Assembly (NCBI GenBank): GCA_004352715.1
Contig: SCFE01000025.1
Location: 1,086,120-1,150,119, forward strand
From: Hofstenia miamia
Lineage: Eukaryota > Xenacoelomorpha > Acoela
Length of the DNA stretch: 64,000 nucleotides
Direction of reading: 5' to 3'
This document shows, in pieces, positions 22,426 to 35,739 of this stretch. The translations under genes were made by a program, and so were the position numbers. The notes below the pieces were generated by a model. The model did not search any database and had not been told where the DNA came from. It saw only the letters and a list, made by a program, of their open reading frames with translations. Within the stretch, counting starts at the first letter, position 1. Each line of letters opens with the position of its first letter.

Positions 22426-25400
22426 CTTTAACTTTAGTATTTTGATTTCTTCAACTTGTTGGCCATGACTAAACTTAATTTGCCATACACTATTTTTATT
22501 ATGTAATGTATTAGATAGTTTAATGTAAAATTTATGCAACTGTGCATTTCCAATAACGTTAAAATGCTCTGGCAGCTTTTAGCACGCTCTCTGTAACTCC
22601 AAAACATTTGACACTTATAATATATTACGTTATTTTTAACATAATCCTTAATATATAAAAAAGATTGATACACATAGAGGTGAGAATTTTTTGGGGAACT
22701 TCCAATTTCTTCCATTAAAAAATTATTACGTCATTTTTTATCTGATTTAAAACGTCATAAAATATATATATACAAAATATATATATATATATGAACTTAT
22801 ATTTTATGAACTAATATATTAAATTAAATAATACGAACTTATAATTTACAAACTATTATATGAAATTTAATAATGCAAACTTATATTTTATGAACATATT
22901 TACAAACTTATAAAATATGAACTTAAATTTTTTTCAATACAAACATATATTTTATGAGCTTGTTGTATCTTCCCATTCCATGTTCAAGTTTTTGCATTTT
23001 GAGTTAACATTTGAGTATTTTTATTTTTTAAAGCAAATTCTGAGTTCTATCAAGTTTTTTTCTAATTCAGAGTTTTTTGGGGTGAAAATCATTTATTTTA
23101 CAGTAACTCCAAGTTTTCTAAAGTAAAAAATATTTTTTAAATTGATAAAGATATTGAAATTTAAAATAATTGAATTTTTATGGTATTTTTGAGTAGATTG
23201 TCAATCAAGTTCAAGTTCAAGTTTTGATGATTTCTCTCCCAAGTTTTCCCAATAAAGTTTTCCAAGCTCATTTAAGTTTAAGTTCTTAACATTCTCAGTT
23301 ATATTATTTAAAATCATTAATTATAATGTATACATTCAAGCAACAATTTTATATACCTTGTTACACTTACTGAAATTTTTCAGTGAAACTATCTGAATGA
23401 AAGCTGATTATATAAACATAATTGCAAGAGAAGCTGGGCAAGTTGCTAAATTACAAGGGTTGTATCATCTAGAAGTGATTTGTACACCCTACTTGTTTCA
23501 TGATTTTCTGTGATTTCAATATTCACATAAAGTTGAAGATAATATGAAGAATAAATTCATTTCAAAGCATAATTATTCGTAATATATATTTTGACCACCA
23601 TCCCACATTTGAACAACTACAAATAAAGGTAATTTATTTAAATTAAAAAAATAAATTTTCATAGAATTGTGAAATACTGTACCATCAATATATTCTACTT
23701 AATTCATCTTAAGCAGCTATCCTTGACTAAACTTGTTTTAACTTTCTAATTTCATAAGCAATAGAACACTCCAAACAGTTAATAAATGACCATACATGTA
23801 CATGTATACAATGAATTACAAACCATTATTTCTTTTGCTTAGTGTATTGACTTGCTGTTAATAAAACATGTTAACTCTTCTCATTTGGTTTGCAATCATT
23901 AACACTTAATTACTCATCTCACTAAAAGAGAGGGAGGTTTAGTAGCATATTATGAATATGTTTACTTAAATAAAAGCATTACTGAATATTCATAGTTAAT
24001 TACAAGTATATCACCTCTCTCTTGGCATTGGTGAGTCAGACATAATTCTAGTTAAATTATTGATAATTATCAAGTAATTTATTTGCATTAGTATGCAAAT
24101 AATGTTATTAACATTCACACATCAAATGAAGGTTAAATTTAAGTTGCAAACAAAAAGTGCAATAGATAAAAAAAGTTTGTATACATAAAGATAAGAAATA
24201 ATTAATAAGCCATTGTATTTTCTTTGTCTTTGATTTCAATTGCGATGTTATAAAATACCATAGATATTAACTGGTGAATCACCACCACTATTTGCAATAA
24301 AGAAAATTATCTAATCATAAACATTATGATGCTTTCATTCATAAACTATTTCAAAAAAATAAGACTGTTCTCCACTAAAAATGTATTGCTAATAAATCTA
24401 TTTTGATATCATTAGCTTTTGATAACAATTTACAGCTACATAAATATCACTTACAGTCTACCAATTAGTTTCTGGTCAATCAGGCAATCAATGGAAATTC
24501 AAATAAATTTACTGGCTCACTTCAGGCAAAAATCAAAATATTAACTTTCAGCCATATACTTTTTTGCTCTATTATCACTAAGCTGTATTAAAAAAATTGA
24601 TTATAAATTTAAAACTAAAAAATTACTAAATATCATTTTAATTAAAATTGATTAGATCTGCATTATCAGAAGAAGTGCCTTTACATTTGCACACTTAGAT
24701 CATCAAATGAGGCTGACAGGAATGCCTTTCCTTTTGCATTCTCTCACATTAGCTAATTAACAATATCAGCTCACTGAAATCACAGCCTTATATTAACTCA
24801 GTGCCTAGTTGTTTGTAGATCTGTTTGCTAACTAGTAATAAAATATACATGTAATTTAAACCCTATTTCACAAGTCCATGCATTTATCAAAAATGTAGTA
24901 GTAAAAATATATGTTTGAAAACAAAAGAAAACAAGCTCAAATTTGCATAAAATCTCTTATTCATATACATAAAACTAGATGAGGATGCCAGCATTCATTT
25001 ACTGCATCTCAGAATTATATTTAAAACCTCTTTCAGTATCCCTAAGGAAATTAGCCTTGCATTAGTATAAAATATAGAGACAGAAAAAAGGACATAATGA
25101 ATATAAAATGGTTAATTCAAATGGATATATCAATTAATATAAAAATTACTATAATAACACACTGTCAATATGTAAGTGTTAGACAATGGAATGAAATAAA
25201 GTATTAATAGAAAGGTATAAAATGGTCAAGAAAATTATATGGGAAGTAATAATGTAACTTGGAATTTGATAATGTTCAAAAGAAGAACATTTCCTAAGCT
25301 TAGCAAAAATAGAAATATACAACTTCTTGTAGTGTCAAGTAATTTAGGTAGTGCTCCTTTTACTGCTGGTGCTTAAAATAAATACCAAATTTCTTAAAAT

Positions 25401-26708
25401 GAATGCTCTTGTTGCCTACCAATAAAGTAAATTTTAGCCAATGAAATTGGTAAAATATCATTTCTATGTAATGGCATTTTCAGTAGACACAGTTTTTTCA
25501 AAATGTACTTTCCAAATTTATGTAATTTACTATTGCCCAAAAATTCTGCACTGATAACTTTAATAATTTAGCAGAGATGTTGAATGAATATTTTTATGTG
25601 TAGTGAGTTGAAAATATAGCATAAAAATTTTCAGTTCCTATTGTGGCATCACCATGGAAATCTGCATAGTTAAAACACCAGGATTTGCCAATGTCTAAAT
25701 AATTAATGGCCTGACTCCAGAGCCAAACAAGCCTATTCCTACTAAAAGTTAAAGGTAGCCAGGAGATAAGGTAAGGAAAGGGTGCATAGCCACACTCAGC
25801 CAACCTGAAAAAGCTGAAAAAGAGAACCTTATTAGAAAGAGTCATTATAGACAGAGCCCTAATGTAAATAAAGAGAGAGAAGCCCTAAAAGTTCTTGAGT
25901 GCAAAGTATATCCTACATGCTAAGTATACCTAAACTCAGTGCAGGCCTCAGCTCATGAAAATTAGGTGTTGCAATAAAATATAGAACATAACAAATGACA
26001 AGCAGTTGTGTAAAGCCATATTCCTAATCCTGCCAAGGTGCTGTAGTGATGAACTTGTAAAGCTGTACCTGAACAAGGTACCCTCAGCAACAATCAGATA
26101 ACTTAGAAATGCATTTTAAGGAAATTACATATGCAACAAGAAATAAAGGTTGAGTAAAATCTATTAAACTTTTCTAGCAAAAAGCAAAGTATTTAAATTG
26201 AAAAACAGGTAATGTACAAACAAAATGTAGCATTAAAGCAAACCATAAATACTAGCAGGTGCTTTACAATCTTTAACATAGTAATAACTGAAATCAGAAA
26301 TACTGTGTGGCAGAAATTTTAAACATTCAAAAATAGCACAGATTGTCTATTCTTAATATGTCAATTGAGGCATTTACAAATTCATTTAAATATTGTACAA
26401 TTGAATATATAATAATATTGAATTATTAATGTAGAATCATTGGCTGGTAGGGAAACTTAACTAGAAACTTAATTGACTCTGCAGAAGGTTTGAATAGCGT
26501 TTACAGAACAGCCATGATTCCGGAAAGAGGAATAACATAGAATTTATAACTTATAGATGTAACATTGGTAATTCATCCAAGTAACAAAACTACTTTAGGT
26601 AAGATCCAAGATGACCAATTCCTATGGCTTCCAGCTGAAGTGGAACATCCAAAATTAAAGTGCTTAACCTATTGACTGGTGCTACCCTATTTGTCTCACT
26701 TGCTTAAT
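22426..26708. other. Gene-free, CpG-poor interval
   Basis: This is AT-rich sequence with short TA runs near 22760 and 22780 and almost no CpG from about 23.1 kb onward. The minus-strand frame 25845-25594 has a somewhat coding-like composition (FPYLISWLP, WLWSQAINYL) but matches no family I recognise. Confidence 0.5.
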
Positions 26709-27505
26709 TTCTATCTCACTTCAGAAAATACAGACTCTCATTTTCATTGTTATCTCTCAGCTCACTATTAAATAATCTGTAATTGCCAGATATTCATACT
26801 AGCCCATGGCATGGTATCCTCACAGTGTTAGGTTTTATAAGTGCATGTACATGTTGAACTACAAAAGAGAGATTTATTATTTCCTTATACATAACAGTAT
26901 ATGTAACTTAATGAGTCCACAATTCGGACTGGGTAATCAACAGACCCCCAGAAGCAACTTGTCACCCCATGCTAGTGAAAGCACTCCCGAATTGTCGCCA
27001 ATCTTAAGCAATAAGTTTCATAAAGATAATAAATAAATAGGAAATACAATGGTAAAGATGGCAGTTGAGAGTAGATAAAATCTATTAAGCTATCACTACA
27101 TTTTCCTCAGGTTTTATACAAATGTTTAACTATTACCTGCCTTTGTTTACAATAATCAGATGTCAACGTAGTTTAACATGATCGAATTCCTTTTCCCTTG
27201 CAAAATTAAATTTGAGCAACAATAAGAGCCATTGAGGGGACATCAAACTAGCAATAGTAACCTAAGATCGAAAATAGCTACTAATGTCATAGTGACATAA
27301 TAATACAAAATAAAGATTTTAAAAGAATAAAATCAACAAAATCCCTGAGCAACTCTACAATAATATTGAATTATTAATTACAAAATGTTTGTAAAGGCAG
27401 TGGTTGATGCCACACTATCAAGTTGATGTCCCATATACTCCCTCTTTATTCAGTGTTTGTTTTGAGATATTTGGTATTCATTTTTAAAAAAATATGAAAT
27501 TCATT
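26709..27505. repeat. 797-bp direct duplication, copy 1
   Basis: It is nearly identical to 27507-28303, with only a few single-base differences noticed, and is separated from it by one N at 27506. The repeat starts and stops exactly at the N. This is what two overlapping or allelic contig ends joined without merging would look like. The 76-codon frames at 26806 and 27604 are therefore one sequence, not paralogues. Confidence 0.85.
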
Positions 27506-27506
27506 N

Positions 27507-28303
27507 TTCTATCTCACTTCAGAAAATACAAACTCTCATTTTCATTGTTATCTCTCAGCTCACTATTAAATAATCTGTAATTGCCAGATATTCATACTAG
27601 CCCATGGCATGGTATCCTCACAGTGTTAGGTTTTATAAGTGCATGTACATGTTGAATTACAAAAGAGAGATTTATTATTTCCTTATACATAACAGTATAT
27701 GTAACTTAATGAGTCCACAATTCGGACTGGGTAATCAACAGACCCCCAGAAGCAACTTGTCACCCCATGCTAGTGAAAGCACTCCCGAATTGTCGCCAAT
27801 CTTAAGCAATAAGTTTCATAAAGATAATAAATAAATAGGAAATACAATGGTAAAGATGGCAGTTGAGAGTAGATAAAATCTATTAAGCTATCACTACATT
27901 TTCCTCAGGTTTTATACAAATGTTTAACTATTACCTGCCTTTGTTTACAATAATCAGATGTCAACGTAGTTTAACATGATCGAATTCCTTTTCCCTTGCA
28001 AAATTAAATTTGAGCAACAATAAGAGCCATTGAGGGGACATCAAACTAGCAATAGTAACCTAAGATCGAAAATAGCTACTAACGTCATAGTGACATAATA
28101 ATACAAAATAAAGATTTTAAAAGAATAAAATCAACAAAATCCCTGAGCAACTCTACAATAATATTGAATTATTAATTACAAAATGTTTGTAAAGGCAGTG
28201 GTTGATGCCACACTATCAAGTTGATGTCCCATATACTCCCTCTTTATTCAGTGTTTGTTTTGAGATATTTGGTATTCATTTTTAAAAAAATATGAAATTC
28301 ATT
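27507..28303. repeat. 797-bp direct duplication, copy 2
   Basis: This is the partner of 26709-27505, offset by 798 bases. Differences such as cagactctc/caaactctc and aatgtcatag/aacgtcatag look like allelic variation. Confidence 0.85.
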
Positions 28304-31300
28304 TTAAGTAGCAACCCCTTTTCATATTGCATAATTTGTATTTTTGCAAAAAATAATAATTTAATTCAATACTAATTGTATATTGCATATCAGACAGATC
28401 TTTTAAAATAATTCAAATTCACTCAGGTCAGAGAAATTACTTTATTGTAAAAAATTGTTCATTCTTCCACTTTTGCAATGTTACAAAATCATTTTTATAA
28501 AAAATATAACAAATCAACAATGAATTATATTATAAATGACTAAGTCTTAATACATAAGAACTCATGAAATTTGGTCAGATCTCTGTAAGAAATTGATTTT
28601 AATGTTATCTTTTATCAATGACACAACTTTCAATAAGGATGAAGATATTGAAAGCTTATAACACCACTGCTAGTTATTAGTTGAAATCAGTTATTTTCAC
28701 TATATTCATTTTTTTTATTTATTTATAAAAAATTCAATGAAAAATGAAATAATAGACTACTTTTATCAGTGTGTCCAAAGGCATGGTGGTCAAATGTAAA
28801 ACCAATAATGCTGGTGAATTTTGCATTGATTTAGGATTTTTGGTTTTGGAGGAATTGTATCATGCATTACAAGAGGCTTTAAGTAAGCTCTGGATCCTTA
28901 TATGGTCAACTTTATTTCTTGTAACAATGTAAATTTACTACTTTAAATGTACTCTGTCCAGCATCATAAGTTGATAATAGAGATGAAAGTAATACACAGA
29001 ATCATAGTGATACTTATTACCAATTTGTAGATAAGTGGCTGCATTTTATTGAAGATTGCTATAAACAGTTTTGATCTAATGGATTTTCTACTATTGATCA
29101 GGAGTTTGACCTCCTCATGGACACTGCTTCTTCAAACAGTACTCATGCAGCAAGCCAGATAAGTATGGATTAAAGTAATTTTTTACAATATAGTTAAATT
29201 TCATCCCATATACTGAAATATTGGTGCAACAATTGAATCTACCCTATATAAATACTGAATGTAACCTTACTATGGAAATTATTTTACTTTAGCAAATTTT
29301 TCTGATTATGTGCTTTCAAAAAATAACTCTTTGTTGGAGGAATTAAGAAAGTACCAGTGAATCATCAAACCAAAGAGGAAGAACAGCTAACTCTGTTCTG
29401 CATCACTATAAGAAGAGAAATTTATTAGTTTCATGTAATAATATATCAAAATCAACTAAGGTCAGTTTTCACCTCACTCATAAATAAGTGATAGTTTTCT
29501 CACCTATACAATTAAAGTGCTAAACAGCTTAGAAACTTCATACATTTTAAATATGACTAGTAATTAATTACTAAATTTTGTTTTCAAATTATCAGGTTAT
29601 AAAAACATTAGTATAACCCTAAGTTGAAATATATATTCACATCAGAAATCTACCTATTTGCTGGTTACATTCACCACAAATGAAACTAACATATTTTTTT
29701 TCAATGGCTTTCAATTCTCATGTTAATAAAACATCTATTCTTTGTTAATGTTAAAGCATCTTCTTATTTAATCAATCAGATTTTTCTGTGATTATTAGTA
29801 CTAATGTGAAATTACACAACTAATACATGTATATACTTCCTATTAACTGAGTACAGTATTGAAACTAATCAAGACCTGATTTTACCTTATGAAACATGCA
29901 TTCAAAAGATTAATCATATGAAAAATTCTGTTAACTATGTAATTTAAGTTTTCAGAATCTTAACAGCAAAAATGTTGAATTTCAGCAATCCATTTCAAGT
30001 TCTAAAAATGATGTTATACCAGCAATTTCTGAAACTTGATCAAAAAGTCATAATTCTGGAAACATTGGTTCTTAAAAAAATTCATTGTTCACCTCAAAGT
30101 GTATATGTTTTTGAATGACAGTATCAAATGCTGTTCACTGAAAACTTTATAAATTCATTTTACTCAATCATAAATATTTATGAATTTATGGTTTTTTAAT
30201 GTTCAAGAAGTCTTTTGTTATTTTAATTATTTTTAATGTGTGGTTTGTGTATTTATTACCTCTAAGTCCATTTGATTACTAAATTTGGCAAATTTATAGC
30301 CCTTGCTTTATGGGACAATGCACAATTCCTATAACACTAAGTGAATAAAAAATTAAAATTTTTTAGGTTAAAATTTGTCAAAACTTTAGAAAATATGCAT
30401 TTGAGTCATTCCTTGCTTGAATTAATATTACTGAAAAATAAAGATATATTTCCCTTAAAATCCTCAAAATTTTAATTCAAAGAAATTTTTACATTTTTTA
30501 GTATTTGAGGTGAATCTTGCATAAATCACCATTACTCAAAAGGCACCTCCTTTACATTAATGCTGTTAGAATTTTTTGAAATTATTTTATGTAGAAAAGG
30601 ACAAAAAAATTAACTTGATGCTTTTCCAAATCATAACTTCTGCCAAAGAATACAATTGTGGATGTATATCAGAAATCATCATTTTAGTTGCATAAGTGGA
30701 ACACTTTTTCTAAAATAACTTGACAGGCACATCAGTCTGAAACATACTCTACTTGTTTGAAATGATTTGTTTCTGTACTTCATATACAGTTAGCATGGCA
30801 TGTAAATTGTTAACTCTGCAACTATTTTTATGGGTGAAGTTGCTCCCTTCCCCTACAGCAAACAACTTAACAAAAAGGCATTTGAGTTAAACTTTTTAAT
30901 AAAGCAAAATGCTAAACTTTTTGATTACACTGTTTTGATGACTTTAACCATTTTCATTTAGGCAATACTATTAACATAAGACTTTTTGCTCATGAAGGAA
31001 TTCACTATTCTGATTCTGGATATGCAATGTTGCATGCATTCTAAAAAATTTCTTCTGTCCTTTTCATGGTTCCTTGATCACTCATGACCATGTAACACAA
31101 GGCGCAACTACCAGAAACAATTGCTTCAATTCTTTGCCACTGCAATCTTGTAACACATGAATTTCACTGCCATTCAAAAGCTATGCCAACACCTTTTCAT
31201 CTGTTTTGAGTCTATTACCCATAGAAATCAACCACATTCAACTTACTCAACTTTTACAAACTTTTTCAATCATGGCATGTATGTTTTTTGAGCTTTTTTG

Positions 31301-32077
31301 AGCCAGTTTATTACTAACATTAATTGTTAGCACTACTTGTAAACCTAATCAATGCACAAATTTTACTTTTCATCTTTTTATTCTTTAGTAAACTTTCCCA
31401 AAATGCAACTTTTCTTGTGTATGGCAAAGACAAAAGTCTGTATAGTTTGACATTTAATAGGTGCACAAATGTAGCATAATCCAAGAATCAATGCTGCAAA
31501 AAGAATAAGAAAGAGATTAGTTGGTCAAGAAGATTAACATTAAATTGAATTATGATTAAATTAGTATTAATTGTAAATTAAAATCCATTTAAGTTTAGCA
31601 TCATTAATTTTGTAAGATGCAACTAAGAGAGAACATTACCAAATAGTACTTGTTGAAACAATTTGGCAAAATGAAGGGGGCAATATTGCTTCCATTATTT
31701 TTAGCCATCTTGGCAGAAGATTTAAAATTCAAATCATCAGGTACTTTTTGATCAGAAACTATAAATAGAGAAAAATCATTTGGAGAACGGTTGAAGTAAA
31801 TTCTTTGAAAATCTTATCTTTAGATTTAACCTGGTTTGCTTATTATTAAATCATGTCCAGCTAAACAATAAATGCATTAGTAGTGGTGAGGGCACATATC
31901 AGGAGTGATTCAAAGGTGCTTGATCCAAGCCACAAACCTGCATCTAGGTTAGGGATATGACTAGGAGTTTTTCTCCATTTAGCTGACTATCAATCCTTTC
32001 AACAAGATGTATGCAATAATGAAACTTCAGAGAAATGATTGGATAACCAATTGTAAGTTATTATATGTTATATTAAC
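28304..32077. other. Gene-free, almost CpG-free interval
   Basis: No coding exon, terminal repeat or RNA gene was recognised. Reading through about 28.3-31 kb I found essentially no CG dinucleotides. Confidence 0.5.
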
Positions 32078-32079
32078 TA

Positions 32080-33759
32080 CAGTATTTCCCACCCAAATAT
32101 CTGATATATGCACTCAATTATCTGAATGATGTGGTCAGATATCTGATCAGTTCAAACAAAAATCCAAAGTATGCACACAATTATCTGAATTGTGCATATA
32201 TTATCCAATGAGTGCACACAAATATCTGAATTATGCATACAAAAATCCGGATATATTTATTAACTGTAGATTTTCATAATAATCTTGCAATACCATTTCA
32301 AATCTCATCTACATAGAATCATGGAATTTGCATGGTGGCATAACAGTGCCAAACAATATATGCCAAGCAATTATAAGAGTAGCTAATAATGGTGAAGACT
32401 TTTATGCAACAGCAAGAGCTCATTGTATTAAATGAGACACAGCTTACAGAATTGTTAAAAAGAATAGTACTGTAGCAAAACAACGAGGAGGAGCTAAAAG
32501 GCAAAAAGTAAATCAGTGTATAATTGAACGTCTTGTATATCATGTAGAAAGGATGCCTGATGCTACTTTACATCAACTGTGAAATAAACTGATAGAAGAA
32601 GGAATGACAAATCTTTCAACATTGACAATTTCTAGAGTACTTGATGGTCAAATTATTACTTTGAAGAAGTTAGAATTGGTTGCTGAAGCTAGAAATAGCA
32701 AGGCTAACAAAATACGTAGACAAGAGTTTTCACAATGGATGCAACAATATGCTGGTGAGTACCAAATAATATGCATTGATGAAACTGGCTATAATTTGTA
32801 TACATCAAGGAAAGTAGGAAGAGCAAGAAAAGGAATCAGAGCTAAAAAGACGGTGGCAAATCAAAGAGGTCAACACATTACATGTATCACAGCTGTTTCT
32901 AATATAGTGGGATTGGTTCATTTTCAGTGCATTATTGGAGGTTGTAAGAAAGAAAACTTCCAAGAATTCATTGAAGCATTGAAGGTTGAATTGAATAATC
33001 AAGATAATGGCCTACCATTTTGCTTAATATTTGATAATGCTCCCTGTCATTCTGAAGCGGAAATCAGTGCCCAACCCTTATTTGTAAAGCGGCTGCCACC
33101 TTATTCTTGCGAGTTAAACCCAATTGAATATTGTTTCAATACTTTCAAGGCGCATTTGAAGGAATTGCTGAGAAATCATGGACAAATTATTCAAAATGCT
33201 GAAGAAACAATTCAAGCAGCAAGAACACGAATTTTACTAGGAATGTGTCCTGATGCAATACAGTCAATAACTCTGGCAACAGTAGCCAACAGCTACATAC
33301 ATGTAATAACTCAGGTGGTACCTTGAGCAAACAATTTAGTGGACTTGTAAATTTCGGCATTATTTTTTGGCTTATTAACTTTATGTTGTTAAAAGTTGTG
33401 AAAATATGATGTTCAATGAATTACTGTACTTTTATAAGATAAAAATTGAAAATAAATCAGAAAGACTTATTACAAAAGTATTTCTTTAATTGACGTTAAG
33501 TTTTAAAGTACATTTAAATTCATTTTTACAATTCAGAATATTCAATGAATCCTTTATTTCTGTGAAAATCTACAGTTAATAAATCTGTACAGATTTTTGT
33601 ATGCATAATTCGGATATTTGTGTGCACTCATTGGATAATATATGCACAATTCGGATAATTGTGTGCATACTTTGGATTTTTGTTTGAACTGATCGGATAT
33701 TCAACCACACCATTTCGATAATTGAGTGCACATATCGGATATTTGTGTGGGAAATACTG
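32080..33759 (+). mobile_element. IS630/Tc1-mariner transposon with 190-bp inverted repeats
   Basis: The element is 1680 bp, flanked by TA on both sides. The ends begin CAGTATTTCCCAC. The inverted repeats extend about 195 bases (32080-32275 and 33566-33759) and contain several related subterminal words of the type cggataattgtgtgcat, plausible transposase binding sites. It encloses one transposase frame. The left arm looks older, with several cg words changed to tg. Confidence 0.9.
32283..33326 (+). pseudogene. IS630/Tc1-mariner DDE transposase, two in-frame TGA codons
   Basis: A single frame runs about 348 codons, interrupted only by TGA at 32433-32435 and 32580-32582. The N-terminal third resembles a helix-turn-helix DNA-binding region (ANNGEDFYATAR). 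The catalytic domain shows ICIDETGYN (first Asp), LIFDNAPCHS (second Asp) and LPPYSCELNPIEYCFN (Glu). These are the DDE signatures of the IS630/Tc1-mariner family, which cuts and pastes at TA. Both stops could come from CGA to TGA, the expected decay of methylated CpG. The start codon is unclear. The intact part from 32604 to 33326 encodes 240 residues. Confidence 0.88.
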
Positions 33760-34230
33760 TAGACTATGTAGGAGACTGATAAATAGACTGATAATGAGAC
33801 TGAGCATGTATTACTATTTAAATGTAAGTTAGGAAGCTGAAAGAATTATATATTTTATTATTTAAATTTTTTGGTAATGGCTAAATAAATATTTTTTCAG
33901 CAGCTAGTGACATTGCCTGGTTGCAAGTATAAATTACACATTACAAATTGAGTTTAAGTCAGGTACATCCAGCCTTGAGGGTTGCACTGAGTTAGGATAG
34001 GGAATGCATAAGCTTCTTCATTGAGCTGAGATTGGAGTTGGCCAGAGGCCTCAAGGAAGATCAGTCAATAGGGAAACTGCAGCAGTTGATCCACACCTAA
34101 ATAGTGTTCAATTACCATGGAGTTAATCAAAGTTAACTTCAAGTGATAACAGAGGAAAGCAGTTGATATTAGTACATCCCTATCTGCAATTAACACAGAA
34201 TTATATTCAAAAGGAATTAATTGAGTTAAG
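33760..34230. other. Short interval before LINE fragment
   Basis: No gene was recognised. The part from about 33960, which is less AT-rich, may be the 5' untranslated leader of the LINE that follows. Confidence 0.35.
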
Positions 34231-34237
34231 TTAGAGC

Positions 34238-35739
34238 TTGGTAGCAGATGCTACACAAGTTTTTCATTTTTTAATCAAAGCCAGTATTGAGCCTAACCCT
34301 GGGCCTAATGCATTGAAGATTTACATGTATGACAATTATTGTGGTATGATGACTTCATCTATTGCCTCAATTAAATATGCTCATCTTAATATTCAAAATC
34401 TCACTAAAAAACTATCTTCCTAGACTGAGCTAGGGTACCAAAATTGGAAAAAACTCAATCTTAGGAATCTCTGAGACCTGGCTAACTGACATAGATTCAG
34501 ACAGCACTTGGAGACTTGATGGCTATGAACTATTTTGCTGTGACAAGGACCTAAGTCTTGGCAGCAAATCTAAAGTAGGTGGAGTGATGTTTTTAATCCA
34601 AAACATTTTAAGCCTAGAAATCAACCTGATTTAAAATTCATGAACAATTTTGAAAGCCTATGGATTAAAATATGCATTCCCCAAAAAATAAGAATAAAGA
34701 TGTTCATCACTTTTTGATATTCATGGGCTATTGGAATATCAACTATCTGAAGAATACTGAAAGAGATAAATTGAATTCTATACTTGATGCTGTTGATCTT
34801 AGTACAATAAATTCTAGTATACCAACTAGACTAAATAATAACTCTTCTACTTTAATTGATTATTTTCTTGTTAAAAACATTAACAATTTTAACTATGTCT
34901 TCAGCAAATGCCCCTTTTCAGATCATTGTATTATAAGTTGCATTTCATCTAACAACATAAAGCATACAAATTAAAAAATGTGGGTAGAGATTCGAGAAAG
35001 GGATGCAGCACTAATAGAAATTCTAAAAACACACCTAGAAAATGAATCTTGGGATAGCATCTTTCTATCTGAGGATGTAAACTGCATGCTCAATTCATTC
35101 ATTCATCCATTCATTCATTCACAAAATATATATTTATATTGTCCAACCAAAAGAATTTTTTCTAAAAAACATGAAAATTATCAAATAATGTGATCTTCCT
35201 GGTTAACTCCCAACCTAAAAATCTCTTCAAATCCAAAAATCAGGCTTACAAAACTTACTTACAAAATAAGACCACTGATAACTACCAGTTATATAAAATT
35301 GAAAGGAACAAATCAAATATTGAAATGAGAGCAGCACAAAATCAGTATATGCAATCCATATTTAGTATTATAAATGATCCTAAACATAAGTGGGACTTCA
35401 TCAACAATGTATTGAACAGAAACAAGAGTCATATGCAACACCTGCATTTTATTGAAAATAGCAATGGTGGAATATTAACTAAACACAAGGATATTTCTAA
35501 TGCATTCAATGATCAATTCATTAACCTAGGCAAATACTTTAGACCTTCAGTGCCACTTGCACTTGAAAAATCTAACTATGAACTGCCTCAAAATTATTTT
35601 TCATTCGGATTTGTGACATGATGTGAAGTCCTTCAAGCAATAAATAAACTAAAAATTAATAAATCAAGTGGACCTTCTGAAATAACTGCATGGTGTATTA
35701 AAGATTGTGCAAAATCCATTAGTAGTCCTTTATGCCATA
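34238..35739 (+). pseudogene. LINE fragment: 2A-like motif, AP endonuclease, start of reverse transcriptase
   Basis: Broken frames in one direction reconstruct a non-LTR retrotransposon open reading frame. Near 34280-34300 a motif SIEPNPGP matches the 2A-like DxExNPGP sequence known at the N terminus of some LINE polyproteins. Endonuclease motifs follow: AHLNIQNL, ISETWLTD, GGVMFL, GYWNINYLK, SSTLIDYFLV and SDHC. A linker then reads KSKNQAYKTYLQNKT and FNDQFINLG. It breaks at the beginning of the reverse transcriptase (INKLKINKSSGP.EIT..CIKDCA). Several frameshifts and stops are present. It ends abruptly at the inverted-repeat structure beginning at 35741. The clade is probably CR1/L2/Jockey-like. 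Confidence 0.8.

Noticed and set aside
25594-25845. An 83-codon minus-strand frame with hydrophobic and Trp-rich content
   Set aside because: No family match, no splice context and no neighbouring coding frame.
26806-27834. Two identical 76-codon frames as paralogous genes
   Set aside because: They lie in the 797-bp duplication around an N and represent the same sequence twice. There is no recognised protein.
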